This document shows, piece after piece, positions 1 to 12,935 of a stretch of DNA of 64,000 bases (the stretch's first letter is position 1; each line of letters opens with the position of its first letter). The stretch covers positions 25,271,400 through 25,335,399 of the forward strand of contig CM049322.1 in the NCBI GenBank assembly GCA_026874595.1. The letters run 5' to 3'. This DNA is from Sipunculus nudus (Eukaryota > Annelida > Sipuncula > Golfingiida > Sipunculidae). The notes under the pieces were generated by a model. The model searched no databases. It worked only from the letters and a program-made list of their open reading frames with translations, and was not told where the DNA came from. A program made the position numbers and the translations under genes.

Positions 1-552
1 TGATTTTGACCGTTCATATCTAAACCTTTCATAATAAACTGTGCAAAAAAATTACCATCATGCAAGTAATCTTTTCACAATTAAAAGTCCCTAGGACACG
101 CTCAGAATCTCATACTCCAGAATCCATGTATTGGTTGACCTTCTATGTCAAATGTAAGGGGAATTTGCTATTTTCATATTATTTTTGTGGCCATTTTGTT
201 TTATGCTAATTAGCTAAAATTTGCTCCAGGGTGACAGTGGGCCAACCTCAATATTATTCACACCTGATATGTCGGCAAACAAAATCCAAAATGAAAAAAA
301 CTTAAAACAAGGTTAGAAGAATAATTGACCTTTTTTGGCCAGACTACCAGGCATATACATTTCTTTCATCTTACAATATTTGAACAATTGTGGAAATATT
401 TGGGGAAAATTGTCATTTGAAAATGTGATTTAAAAGCTGTTGATGTTTGCCGTAATATCATAGGTCACGGTGTTAACTGAGCATCATGAGCCATGTTACA
501 CTCGTTGTTGTTTGATAGTTAAATATTAATTTTCATGTTTTCTTCGTTTCAG
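1..552 (+). other. Intron, 3' part
   Basis: AT-rich sequence upstream of the first visible exon. It ends in a T-rich tract and ttcgtttcag acceptor. I see no recognisable repeat terminus, coding segment or RNA gene in it. Confidence 0.7.
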
Positions 553-3341
553 GTGACTCTAACAAAACTACAGAAGCGTCCCTGCCTGTCCTTCCCTACA
601 GTTCAAGTGCTGAGAACCTTGGAGGAGTCAGCCAGGGCGACACGGCATCAACCCACGAAGACCTTCACAGGGACAGTTTGGAAGATACTTGTTTTGCTAA
701 AAAGGTCTCTAAGTTTGAAAGTTTATCAAGAAACAAGCTTAAGCTGCAGACTTCAGTAACATCACCACAGTCAGCCAGTGAGTGTGTACAGGTGCCATCA
801 GGAGGAGTGAACACTGCCCATGAAGAAATATCCAAAGGAGAAGAAGGCGTGTCAAAGAGATCAAAGGCTCAACAACCCTTACATTTGACATCAGCAAACC
901 GTGAGAGATCTGCAAGCTGTTCTCAGCTGCACAAACCAGCAGGCCAGTCCTGGCAGCCCCCTGCCTTCCTTAATGGATACTTGCTCAGTAAGGGTTCTCC
1001 AACTACACAAGCAGTGCTAGAAGAAGAGCCCATTTATGACAGCGTGCCACCACCAGAATCACATTCAGCATCCCACCGTTCAAACAGACCACACAAACCT
1101 TATCCTAGTCAGAGAGTGTATGAAAGCACAGGCAGAGAGAGACGTCACTCTAGTGACTTTATAAAACACAGGATAACTCCACCCCCACCTCTACCTGCAA
1201 AGCCCAAGCCTAGTAAACAAAGGATAAAGCGAGCACTCACATCACCTGTTGGAGAAACAATCCGTTTCCGTGGTACTGGTAATTCAGTTGAGTCTTACCA
1301 AGGTGAGAAATGTTTTACTCGGGACACAGCGGTCACCAGGGTGAGTTTGCCAGGTTTTCAGCCACGTGGCCCTTTACCGCCGCTTCCTTGTGAACTGTAT
1401 GACAGCCCACCGCAGATCATTGTGAATCCTCCCATAACACGGAGCCATTCTGAAGGACAATATTTCAGGAAAAGTGGCACACCCTTATTAGGAAGCACTA
1501 GCCCACGGAGGCATGTCACAATGGAGCCAGTCATTGAACAAGAATGTGACGAAACAGCAGCAAGGGGACCAAAGCTGTCCTGTAAGTCCAGCACAAGCCT
1601 GCCCTCTAGTGGAGAGCAGAATAATAATGGTAAGGCAGCAAAATTATCACTTAATGGACCTCTCACAAAAATGAATGGGCACTCACCAGAGGAATTCATT
1701 CAAAATGGTGGAACTGAGCACTCTTTACAGTCAAGCCTAGGTTCAAAAAGCACAAATAGTAGTCCTTTATTTCGGTCAAAGTCAAATGGAAACCATGTTG
1801 AAGCAACTGTTGACTTGTCAGCATCAGAAAGTTGTGAGTCTAGTTTGATACCTTCACTCCCTGTGGAAGATTATCTTGATCCTTACCCCCCACGGATATA
1901 TGACGAGGTGTACGATGAGAGGTCAGACTCAAGTTCACTGAGCACGTGCAGTTCCTCCACCAAACCCTCTGTACACAATGATGTACCTGATGTACCTCAG
2001 CAGGTGCTGAGTGACTCTTACTCGCCAGGTTTATATGATAATCTGACAGCCTTCGCAGCATTCACACAGTCAGCACCAGTGAAAACTCCACCAAATCTTC
2101 CAGTGTACAGATCAGTGACTCCAAGCTTAGACACGCATAAAGAGCAAGTAGATGAGAGCAGGAGATGTATTACACCTAATGTCTTACTACCAAGGTCAAC
2201 CACACCCACCATGGGTCTCTCATCAGCTGCTCATCACAGTCACAAGGCCTCTTCTCCAAACACAGCAAACAAGTCTCACAAAGGGTCGCACTCTTTAAAT
2301 GAACCCCCTCCATGGCAGGCACCACAAATCAATTTAGAGTCTTCAACTTACGACAATTATGATAACTTGGAAAAAGCAATGCATGCATTATCTTTCACAG
2401 CTAATATGGCTTCCCCCACCCCCTACCAGCCTGGTAGTGGAAGTGTTAACAATAGCTGTGGCTCTCTAAATTCAAGTGACAGTTCAAGCAGCACCTTAAA
2501 AGCAGATAGCAGTAACTTTCCTCACCGAGGCACATGGTTAATGGAGGAATTAGATTTAAATGTTTTGACTGCAAAAGAACGTGACTTGACAATGAAGCAC
2601 CAAGCAATTGTTGATGAACGTCGCAAAGAACAACAACAACAAATGCAGGAAAAGCTGAGACTGGAAGAAATTTTGAACATGTGTGCAGATTACCAGCGCC
2701 AGCTCGATTACAAAGAGACTCCAACCAACCTAGAACCAGAGCCAAGCTCACCAGGTGTGTATGGCTTCCAGCGCAGCGCTGTATCTAAAATTAAAACTAA
2801 TGGTTCACTAACAAGGCTAGCCTCTCCAAAACTCTCTCAGCGTGATGGAACTGTGTTTGATTATCACAGGAGGAGGGGTTCTGCATCATCAACTTCAGAT
2901 GATGATATAAGTGAAAATGGCACCATAAAACGACGTCCGCCAGCCCAGTCAGAGAACAGGACGGCTATCACCAAGGGAACTGATCCATGTGTAGTCGGCA
3001 AAGCAGCACTGGGAGATAAATCGTTAGTGAATATGGCTGGCTTGACCAACAGGACAACCCAGAATGTAGCCCACCCAACGTGCCAAATTTCAGGTAGAGT
3101 ACTGAAAGGACAACACAGTGTTCAACACAGTGGTGGGGTGTCTGATTCTTCCAGTGGTAATCCCTGTCCTACAGGCTCTGGAGGGGGACACAGCCAGTCT
3201 TCAAGAAGTTGTCATGGTGACCTCAGGCAGCCACTGTCACCACCTCATGGAGCTGCATGGTCTGACCAGCAAGATTCTAATTGTAGCCTTCTGCAGCTGT
3301 CGTTGGTGAGGCCGGGTAGTGCTGACCTCAGCTTTATTCAG
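553..3341 (+). CDS. PHLDB: PHLDB/LL5-like protein, large internal exon (disordered region and start of coiled coil)
   Basis: This is an open exon of 929 codons between a cag acceptor (550-552) and a cag|gtatga donor. The first two bases finish a codon begun in an upstream exon and the exon ends in phase 0. An internal ATG at 678 exists, but the frame is open to the acceptor, so the true start is probably further upstream. The protein is Ser/Thr/Pro-rich and probably disordered. It has a PPPPLPAKPKP tract (residues ~209-219 of the exon), several Tyr-Asp-x motifs, and from ~residue 659 a charged coiled coil containing RLEEILNMCADYQ. I recall a very similar RLExILxLCAxY segment in vertebrate PHLDB1/PHLDB2 (LL5). 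In vertebrates LL5 proteins link cortical membrane PIP3 to CLASP-bound microtubule plus ends. The family call rests on this segment together with the later exons; PHLDB1 and PHLDB2 cannot be told apart here. Confidence 0.9.
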
Positions 3342-4827
3342 GTATGAGATCAATATGTTATTATGTTTTAGGGTACATTTTACTTAAGAGATAACTTACT
3401 TCATACCACGTCATTATAATGACAGGAAAGAAAGCACATCAAAGGCATCTGCTGGGCTTGGGTTTACCTAAACTTTATGAGTAAAACATGGTAGGATGGC
3501 AGAATATATTATTAGCTCAGCTTACTATAAGTCATCTGAGCTATAGTCATGGTACTTTGTCTGTCCATTTATCTGCACCGTGAACCATGGGTCCCTTGTT
3601 TTGGAGGTTCTTACTGTATTCACTTGCTCTGTCAAGCAGCCCACTTTGGTCACTGGAGATCATTCAGTGCACCTCTCTCTGATTACCTGATTCCTTATGG
3701 GTCATTTGGGAGCAGGGGTCACAGTTGTACAGTTATTTTCATATCACCCTCCCCCCCCCCCCCCCCCGCACCAAATGTAATGCAAAAATTGTTATGGTTT
3801 GAAATGTATTTCCTTGATTGTGAAGCTGTTTCCACTCCATTATTCAAAAATGTTCTAAACCAACAAGTAATTCATAATGCCATGTTGTGGTAATGTAACC
3901 GTTTTAAAGAAATTTCCATTTAAATAATTTCAACAAATTAAAATATAATTAACCCCATCAGGAGGCATAATTTGACAATATATAAGCAAATTATGGATAA
4001 ATACAGGTGCAATGTAACATATAACTCTTAGGCACATGTTTTTTTCCTTATTGCATTATATGAATGGTTTCAGACCACAATATTCATGTATTTCACAGTA
4101 AAATATATACTTATCAGATTTGGTTTATGCTGATTTCAAATGGAAATTATTTTATTAATTTTTTAGAGCATTTTATTTCAGTTAATAAATTAAATATGTA
4201 TAATTATACTTTAGCTTATCTCCACGTTTCTATTTCTTGTTCTATAATTGACAGGTATACATACATTCCCATGGTTATTTATGCACATATTACTGTCACA
4301 TAGCTGAAATAATGATACTTCTAGAAATGTTCGATCATGAGAGAATCCTGCACCTTTGATATAGTTCATAAAAAATATAAAGGGTGCACAGTATTAGTTC
4401 GCCAAATATATATTTAATAATTGATTATCACCAGTTAGCAGGACCATTTCCTTTTAGCTTTTCAGTGCTAATGTAAATATAAAAAATAAGTATATTTTGA
4501 ATTGGCTAACATTTTTCCAAAGTTCAGCTGAGCGATATGACCCATGGGTCCCTTGTTTTATATTCATAACAATGGTAATCTTGATGATTTTCACAGTCAC
4601 AAGCAATTACATTTTATCTTGTTTATTGGTTTTATTGGTATGACTAGAAACCATCGCTGATACTATACACCTAGCAACCAATTTATAAACCTTGTTGGGA
4701 TTATGATTGCCTATTAGCAGTTGTCCACTAAACCCTCACAGAAATGTAAGAAAGACCACATTTTAAATATACAAGAGGTAGGCTTTAAACATTTTAACTT
4801 GTACTAATTGTATTTTTATGCCTGTAG
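3342..4827 (+). other. Intron between first and second visible exons
   Basis: Contains one family A element (3513-4559), flanked by about 170 bp and 270 bp of AT-rich sequence in which I recognise nothing further. The acceptor at its end is tgcctgtag. Confidence 0.8.
3513..4559 (+). mobile_element. Family A element, copy 1 (Helentron-like, non-autonomous)
   Basis: Starts T-TAGCTCAG with the family 5' hairpin (aagtcatctgagctatag). It ends with cagctgagc, the palindrome gacccatgggtc and a terminal CTTG followed by T. A second, very short terminus (accatgggtcccttg, 3586-3600) sits 70 bp after the start, so a 5' end has been joined directly to a 3' end inside the copy. A run of about 17 C lies near 3751-3767, at the position where other A copies also carry poly-C. 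Confidence 0.7.
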
Positions 4828-4953
4828 GACACAGAACTGAGACAGCAGATAGAGCAGTTAAAGAACGAGCAGATGGCCGCCCTCCAGAGGCTGTCTGGCC
4901 TCAAGCAGAGGATATTTGACCTGCAGACACAGGAAACAGAGGCATTCAGAGAG
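4828..4953 (+). CDS. PHLDB: PHLDB/LL5-like protein, coiled-coil exon
   Basis: A 126-bp phase 0-0 exon of 42 codons. It follows a tag acceptor (4825-4827) and ends at gag|gtgcat. It begins Asp-Thr-Glu-Leu-Arg-Gln-Gln-Ile-Glu-Gln-Leu and stays a Gln/Glu/Leu-rich amphipathic helix throughout, joining in frame to the preceding exon. The pattern of hydrophobic residues every three to four positions is that of the central LL5 coiled coil. The donor departs from the usual GTRAGT at several positions, so it may be weak or alternatively used. No other coding feature in this neighbourhood competes with it. Confidence 0.85.
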
Positions 4954-5996
4954 GTGCATTTTGTTTCTTCCCTCACTGTTTTATTTTAGGTCAAATAACA
5001 TTTTAAGTCTTCTGATCTACAGAGCTGTTTGTTGGTTGTTGAACAGAACAATGACATCCATCAACAGGACACAATTCTAAACAAATTCCTCTGGGCAATC
5101 TGCTGGAGGCTAAAAGAGTTAGACTCCTGACAGCAGTTTTCTCCACTAGAAATTCTTATAAGGTGGTGTTAAGCGCGGTCGAACCATGCCTGGTGCCTAC
5201 ATGTTGAGCATCATGCATTCATTTATTGTCTGATTGAAAATTTAATGTGCATGGCTTTTAAGCTCAGCTAACTATAAGTCATCTGAGCTGTAGTGGTGGT
5301 CCATTGTCCGTCGTCTGGCCAGCCAGCTGTCCATCCGTTAACAGGGCATGTTTTGAAACCATTGGACCTAGAATCCAAAATTTTGCATACAGTTAGATGT
5401 CCCCTAAATCTCCTATCATACCGAAAATTGGGTCACTAGGGCTTCGATCCTCTGAAATATTAAGGAAAACCTCTCTTTTCCATGAAAAAGCCATTGTTAC
5501 ACTTCAAGCCTGCCTAATATCAAAACCAGCTATCTTTTTTTAATCATATTTATTATTTATAATCTTCCATACATCATGAACATACCAAAAATTAGGTCAG
5601 TATTGCTTATTGTTTTGAAGTTATGGGCCCAAATATAATGTAATTTTTCAGGAAATATATGTACTCACTTAACATGAAAATTGCTGAAGCTAGGGACCTT
5701 TTTTTCAGGGATATAACTTTATTTAATCAAGATTCAATTGTTTACCCAAAATTAGATCTGAATTTTGCAATTTTTTTTAGTTATTAACATAAATAAAAAG
5801 TCAATACCTTAAATTTTGTTCATCTTTGGCTACGGCAAGTTTTTTTCCTGTAAGCATTGTTGATTTAATTTTCACAGCATATATACATTTATTCTTTTTA
5901 AATGTGAAATTTCAAAGGAATTGATTGAAAAAAGAAGCTTTTATTCAAGTTTTTATACACCATGTCAAGTGTTGTTTACATCAAATCCACCTAGTA

Positions 5997-7408
5997 CCGT
6001 AAAATCTCCACTTAAAACCGCACTTCCGATTAAAACCGCACCCAGACTTCACCAAAATTCAATGTGAGACACCCCGAGGGGCTCAAATACTAAGAACCCC
6101 CCTTTAAAACCGCACCAACTTTCGCTACGGAATGATTTGACAAAAGACACAATCAAGCTATCATCTAGAAATGAACAACCGTTGGTTGCGACTCGGCCAT
6201 TCCTGTCCACATTAAAATTCCTTTGGCATTTTATTTAAACACATCATAACACTTTTTGGAAGGGTCACTCAAGCATTAAGTTTTGGAAGAGGTAAGGGCC
6301 GGTGAACCTCTGCCTGTTTATACAGATTTTATATTCTGTGCCGTATTCTTGTTTGCTACTGATTTGTCATTATATTTTGGAAAAAATATTCTGCTGATCA
6401 ATTTCAAGTCACTGTATATTTTAATTCAAAAAGTAATATTTTGAAATCTTAATTTTTGATGAAAATTCCATTTTCTGGAATTACTCGGAAGATTCAAATC
6501 ATTTTCGTACCGGTTACTTCGGTATTATCATCGTCACATCGTACGTTGACATCGCTCCATGTCACAATTTGCTGGTGCGTTTGAAAACATCGCTGGCCAA
6601 CTTAACTAAATATCAAAGTAACTGAAGTTACCTTCTCGAGATACGCACGTATAGGAAACATGACGCTTGAAAACGAGTGATTTTAAGGTAAAATTAAAGT
6701 GGCCAGTTGGGGTAAGCAAGTTTTTTTCCTGAAGAAAGTTTCCGTGTGGGGAGCCATTTTGTCAAGGCAGTGTTCGCGCAAGGCACGCTGGGACGAAATA
6801 GGTGGCTGTTCTGTTTACCACCCACCGCGTACAGCCGTTCAAAATATTCTTAGCAGAATACCGGTGCGTTTCAGCACATGGCCGCACTCAAACTTGATTT
6901 TAAAACAATCGTCTGCCATTGTGTGACTCTTTACGATGTCAACTTTATATTCATTTCACGATTTAAACAAATAATCATTGCTAAATAATGCCGCAAATGG
7001 GTTTAAAGTAGGCTTTTATTTCAATTTTGCTTGACCATGCCCAACTTAGTGGGCCGCTGTTTGTTACAGCAGGATTGTTGTAAACGTATTATTTGGTGAC
7101 AATTACCAAGATTTTATAACAAGTTATATACCACACGAAAACTAATCAGCAATATTTAATTTATAACTAACAAATAATCGTTAATAATACATTTACACAC
7201 GGCTCCCATGCATGCGAGACTGCTGCTAAGAACGGCCTTCGAAAGTTGCAATATTATCGCCCACTCGCCGGCCTAAAAACGACGTCTTTCAGGAAGATAT
7301 TCAGGAAACCCTTCTAGTATAAACCGCACAGTGCTTTCAGGAAATCAACCTGATTTTAAGATTTTGAATTTATTGATTAAACCGCGGTTTTAAGTGGAGA
7401 TTTTACGG
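5997..7408. mobile_element. 1.4-kb DNA transposon with perfect 25-bp terminal inverted repeats
   Basis: Bases 5997-6021 (start CCGTAAAATCTCC) are exactly inverted at 7384-7408. The element is flanked by TAGTA on both sides (5992-5996 and 7409-7413), so the target duplication is either TA with chance extension or the full 5 bp. Further aaaaccgca motifs follow the left terminus. No transposase is readable, so it is a non-autonomous copy. TA suggests Tc1/mariner-pogo, while 5 bp would point elsewhere. The identical termini suggest recent insertion. Confidence 0.85.
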
Positions 7409-8008
7409 TAGTATAGCCTTCACTTGTGTTATGTAACCCTCTCCAGGCAGCTTGCCTTTTTTCTCAGCTTGGCCACTCCTAGCAGGCTTCCCCTCTGCCC
7501 TGCACTCCCCCCCCCCCCCCCACACACACACCTCCCCCAGCAGGGGCATAAACTAGATGAATTTTATAATTTTCTGTATTTGATTCATTCTTATTCTAGG
7601 CTATGCTACATTTTTAGATTTTATATTGTACCACCAGGGTTACAATGATTAAAGTGCACATTTTATTGTGTCCACTAAGTGGTATATTGCTATTAAAGTG
7701 TGGATGTTCATCAGATAAGTTATTCCTTACTTCAGTAGAGTAAAAACTTCACCAGGTGTGAAATTGACTATTAATTCCAGTAATAAATTATAGCTGAGAT
7801 TGTGATTAACACAATGATATTGTTTGTCCCTCATTCAACAAACAGAGTGCATGTATACTTAATTTGAAAAGATGTTTTATTTTATCAGATTTACTGAATC
7901 TTTTATTTTTGTGAATAAAATTAAGCATGTACCAAAAACTCCTATGTACAAAACTTTTTAAAAGTGATTTAAGGAATAATCTTAAAGATGCCTTGTTGTG
8001 GCATAATT

Positions 8009-9368
8009 GTATCTGCCAAAACAGAGTTTTACGGATACTATGTTTTCAGCCCGCCGCCGCTGGTGCTGCGTAGGTGTCCGGAGAACTCCTCCGTAACCGC
8101 TCGGTGGAATTTTACGAAACCCGGGATTATGTTCGGGTCTCGTGTGAACTGCTGCGCCCCAATTTTGTTTTGACCTCTGACTTTTCCTCTCTGCCCAGCA
8201 TCCATTTGTGCGTCTGTTTCCATACATACACCCACATATCTCCGGACCCATTTGACCGATCAGGAAAAAAATTGTTTTCAGATGTAGCCCTTGGATAGCT
8301 TTATAACATACACAAAAAATGGTGGCACCACCTGCAACCATGTTTGCACAGTGTCCATCTGTTTATCTGCCTTGGGTTAAAAGCACTTATATCTTTGCAG
8401 TGGTTTGACTAATTCACCTGAAATTAGGCATGCGTATACATCCTGGATAGCTTTTTTCAATTTTATGACAGGTGGCGCCACCTACATTCACGTTCACCCT
8501 GCAGACATCCAAGCTCATATCTAAGGAACCGTTTGACCAATTGGGCCAAAATTTTGCATGTGTGTAGATCTCACATAGCTCCTTAACATACGCAAAACTG
8601 GAGGGGCCACCTGCAACAATTTTTGCACAGCATCCCTCTGTTTTTCTGCCATGGGATAATATCACTCATATATTGGCAGTGGTTTGACATATCTGCCTAA
8701 AATTTTGCAGTTTTATACATCCTGGACAGCTTTCTTGATTTTATGACAGGTGGTGCCTTTGCTCTTTATCATAGGCAAAACTGGAGGGGCCACCTGCAAC
8801 CATTTTTGCACAGCGTCTGTCTGTTTGTCTGCCTTGGGCTAAAATTACTCATATCTCTGTAGTGGTTTGAGATAACTGTCTAAAATTTTGCAGGTTTATA
8901 CATCCTGGACAGCTTTCTTGATTTTATGACAGGTGGTGCCACCTACATTCTAGTTTATGCTGCAGACATCCACGCTGATATCTCGGGAAACGTTTGACCG
9001 ATTAGGCTAAAATTTTGCATGTTCATAGATCTCACATAGCTCGTAATCATACACAAAATTGGTTGCGCCACCTGCCTCCATTTTTGCACAAGTCCTTCTG
9101 ATTGTCTGCTGTGGGATAAAATCACTCATACATGTAGTGGTTTGACTTTTCTGCCTAAAATTTTGCATATGTATACAACTTGGACAGCTTTCTGGATTTT
9201 GTGGTAGGTGGCGCAACCTACATACACATTTCAGCTGCAGACATCCATGCTAATATGCAACACACCTAACTCTATTTCCCCTTGCCACTCAATCAATGCC
9301 TCACTTCACCCGTCCCACTCTGATTTCGACAGATACACGTAGTCACTTGTCAACTACCCGTATTCTAG
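8009..9368 (+). mobile_element. Family E element, copy 1
   Basis: Starts GTATCTGCCAAAA with a hairpin (aaaac-aga-gtttt, closed by gtatc/gatac). It ends with the inverted copy of that start (tttcgacagatac, two mismatches), a small hairpin and CTAG at 9365-9368. The interior is about seven tandem monomers of ~150 bp, each with a tttga..., gcatgtgtat and ggtggcgccacct segment. Confidence 0.7.
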
Positions 9369-9718
9369 TTATTAACTTTTTTCCTGTCAGCACTGTTGAA
9401 TTAAATTTCATATTCTTTATGTATATGCAGAGGTTTTGTAACTCCCCCCCCCCAGTCAACAGCTTATCAAAAAGCCAACCAATTATTATTGTAATAGTTT
9501 AGATCTTATATTCACAAACTGCTTACAAGCTTCAGTTTCAACTTTAGGAATGCATAGTCAGATCACAAAATATTATTTGCAACAATTTCTTCAATCATAT
9601 CAACCATACTTGGCCTATATTACCTCTTCCTCTCACACTTTATCTCCATTTGATGTTATTTTAGATTTTGCCTCCAAGGTCAACTTAAGCTGAGCACAGT
9701 GACCCATGTGTCCCTTGT

Positions 9719-12700
9719 TCTCTATTTTTTAGACTTTCAAAGATGCAGTCGTCCATTAACAGGGTACAAATCATAACCACTCAACCTAGAATCTTCTTTT
9801 TTTACATCCAGGGAGGTCCATAAAAAAAAATCCTTGGAAATCTGAAATTAGTTCTCTGTTATCAATATCCTTCGAGCTATATGGCTTGTAAGTACCCCTT
9901 ATAGTCTGATTAAAACTTTCATGCAAAACCTCCATTTTCTGGACAACTTCTGCATTCATCGCCATGATTCTTTGCATGCATCTTCATCATGGAATGTGTC
10001 ACCAGTTCCTGCAGAGTAGTGGCACCTCGATTTTTAGCTCAGCTGACTATAAGTCATCTGAGCTATAGTCGTGGTCCATTGTCCGTCATCCGTCTGTCCG
10101 TCCGTCTGTAGATGTGGCATGTTTTGAAACCGTAAGACCTAGGAACCTAAAATTCAGCATAGTGTTAGATGTCCCCAAGATCTCCTACCAAGCCGAAAAC
10201 TGGGTCTTTGCGACTTTGTTCCTTTGAGAAATTAAGGAAAAACCTCAATTTTTTATTAAAAACCTATTTTCACACTTCAGGGCTGCCTAATATCAAAACC
10301 ACTCATCTGTTTTTCCTCATATTTACCATAAATATTCCTCTATATAGTTCCTATGTACATGCCTGAAATTATGTCTGTATTATATAATTTAAGAAAGTTA
10401 TGGGCCAGAACATAATGCATTTTGTAAAAAATCAGGAAAGATATTTGATCACTTAACACAAAACTTGTTAAAGCTATGGACTTTTTTTCAAGAGATAAAA
10501 CATTAATTAATCAAAATTAAATTGTATACCCAAAATTAGATCAAAATCTTTTAAATTTTTGAAAATATTAACAAAAATAAAAAATTGGTACCTTAAATTT
10601 TGCCTTACTTTGACCATGGCACGTTTTTTTCCTGTAAGTACTGTGGATTTAATTTTTTCAGCATGTTTTTGTTAGCATTTTGTCTGTTAACACCAAAATT
10701 TGAAACCAGTTGATCAAAAACTGTAGATTTTATTCAAGTTTTCAAGCACCATGTAATATATTGTTTACATCAGGCTAGTGTTATGCAGTTTGCAAGAGCT
10801 CAGCTCCCCAGCTTAAGCTCTCAGTTCGTAAAATTTGGCATACAATTAGATGTCTCCAAAATCCCCTATCATGCCAAGAATTTGGTCACTAGGACTTAAT
10901 ACCTTTGAGATATTAATGAAAAACTTCATTTTTCATTTAAAAACCCATTGTTACACTTCATTACTGCCTAATATCAAAATCACTGATCTGACTTTAATCA
11001 TATATAATATACATGTTTTTCTATACATTCTCTGTGCACATGCCAGAAATGATGTCAGTATTGCGTAATTGTTTTAAGTTATGGGCCCAAACATAATGCA
11101 CTTTGTAAAAAATCAAGAAATATATTTACTCCCTTAACAAGGGGCTTGCTGAAGCTAGAGATTTTTTGTCAGGGATGTAACATTAATTTAATCAAGATTC
11201 AATTGAATACCCAAAATTAGTTCTGAATTTTTAAAATTTTATAAGTTATTAGTATAAATATAAAATTAGTACTTTAAATTTTGCCCAACTTTGACCATTT
11301 CACTTTTGTTTCATGTGAGCTCAGTTTATATAATTTTCATATCATGCACACATAAGGATTTCAGTTTTTTAGATTAGAAAGCTGAAAGAAATTGGCTAAA
11401 ATTGTAGCTTTTATTAATGTTTTTATGAGACCATGTCAGACCTTGGCTCTCTCCGGCCACTCTTGAGTCACCTGTATGTTGACCTTGTTGAACTTTCAGC
11501 AAATTATGCACGCTTGAGGCGAGGCATATACTTGGGCAGCCAGGCAGCTTATGGCCAGCCACAGTTGATCCAGGTGTCCAACCCAACTCATCTAGTAGTT
11601 TTAACCAACAACATAACAATAAACAATAAATTAATCAATTTTTATTGGTTTTTAATAACAAATTAAAGAAAAATAGAAAAGGAATTTGTTAGTTTATAAT
11701 AATAGGGAATTAACTTGCAGTTACTGATGATATAAGAATCTTGTATCGATGGATAGAATGTCACATATTCCAAATAACACCATGCAGTCACCTATGGCAT
11801 TTTTCAGTTCAATTTTAATAATAAAAAAGTAAATCATATTATTCATTACTAATCATTAGGGATCATATGAAGGAAATTAATGATAGACAAAGATGCAGTT
11901 GATAATATTAATCTAGATTCCTACTTACTGTGTCTAGTGTGTACATTGATGTGAAATTAGTCCAAAATGAATATATCACATTTATTTTTTTTTATATATA
12001 AATAAAAGCCATAAAACCAGGTACTTATGATCATTATTTAAATGTGTGAATTCTGTACATTCTTGATTCTCAACACCATTGTTTGGTGATAACTGATTAA
12101 ATACCAGACATGGTGGGAATACTTTGCAATTGTATTTAAATACGAATATGAATATGTACTCCATTATAAAATTTCTTGCATAAAGAATGGGAATTCAGGT
12201 AAAAATGGAAGTGTATGAATACCAGTGCAAACACTTTCCAAATGTATTCATGAATGCATTCATGAATATATTCTTTAATATTATTTTAATAATCATTTCA
12301 GTTATATTTCATATTTAAAATCATACGATTCTCTTATTATTTTTAATAAAAATTATATCTGGGACAATATTTGTAATTTTTTTTAATAAACAGTTAAACT
12401 CTTATATTATATATTCTGCTTATAAGTTATATGGCCAAGTCAAAATCTGTGTGACAATAGTACTTTATTTGTTAATAAAATAAATGAAATCAAGTCTCTT
12501 CTCTGTCTCCAAAGGTACTATCAAAATCATACATAAGCTAAACAACAACAACTCATAATACAGCTTATACTTATTACCACACAAAACCAGCATGTGCCTC
12601 ATTTCTAAATCATATATAACAGCTGAGCGCCATGACCCATAGGTCCCTTGTTTCAAATTATACGCATATTCATCAAATTTTTATTTTTGAGACCTTTAAA

Positions 12701-12935
12701 GGTGTGGTCGTCTGTAAACAGGGCACACATTGTTACCATTGCATCTTGAATCTTCTAACCTGACATCCAGGAAGGTCCATGAAAAATATCCTTGGAAACC
12801 TAAAATTAGGTCTCTGTTACCCATGCCATGCTTCAGTTGAATTGTAATACCATCTACAAAATTTGGCATTCACATGATAAAATTCCTTTTGTGAATGTCT
12901 TCCTACTCTGCTGAGCGTCATGACCCCTGGGTCAG
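9719..12935 (+). mobile_element. Family F remnant, split by a family A element
   Basis: Segments 9719-10034 and 12652-12935 match the ~337-bp monomers of the complete F element at 57.9-61.2 kb (gagacctttaaag, acctagaatcttc, ccttggaaacc, aattaggtctctgtt). It ends with gctgagcgtcatgacc and cagttgtt. The A element at 10035-12651 lies inside it. The 5' end is missing. Confidence 0.6.
10035..12651 (+). mobile_element. Family A element, copy 3
   Basis: Clean 5' hairpin (tagctcagctgactataagt) followed by a GTCC/GTCT microsatellite, and a clean 3' end (cagctgagc, gacccataggtc, CTTG at 12647-12650). It is inserted into a T run of an F monomer: 5 T before and 3 T after, against 6 T in the sister monomer near 59300. 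Confidence 0.8.

Larger units (their letters stand above)
5260..9718 (+). mobile_element. Family A element, copy 2, interrupted by two later insertions
   Basis: The 5' end (taagctcagctaactataagtc) is followed by GTCC-rich sequence. The 3' end has aagctgagc, gacccatgtgtc and CTTG at 9714-9717. The interior is typical of A: segments ending cacgtttttttcctgtaag, and a poly-C run near 7508. It is split by the inverted-repeat transposon at 5997-7408 and by an E element at 8009-9368. Pairing of this start with this end is inferred from nesting. Confidence 0.6.

Noticed and set aside
1358-1699. Minus-strand open frames opposite the large exon
   Set aside because: Shadows of the real coding exon; no start context, splice logic or recognisable protein.
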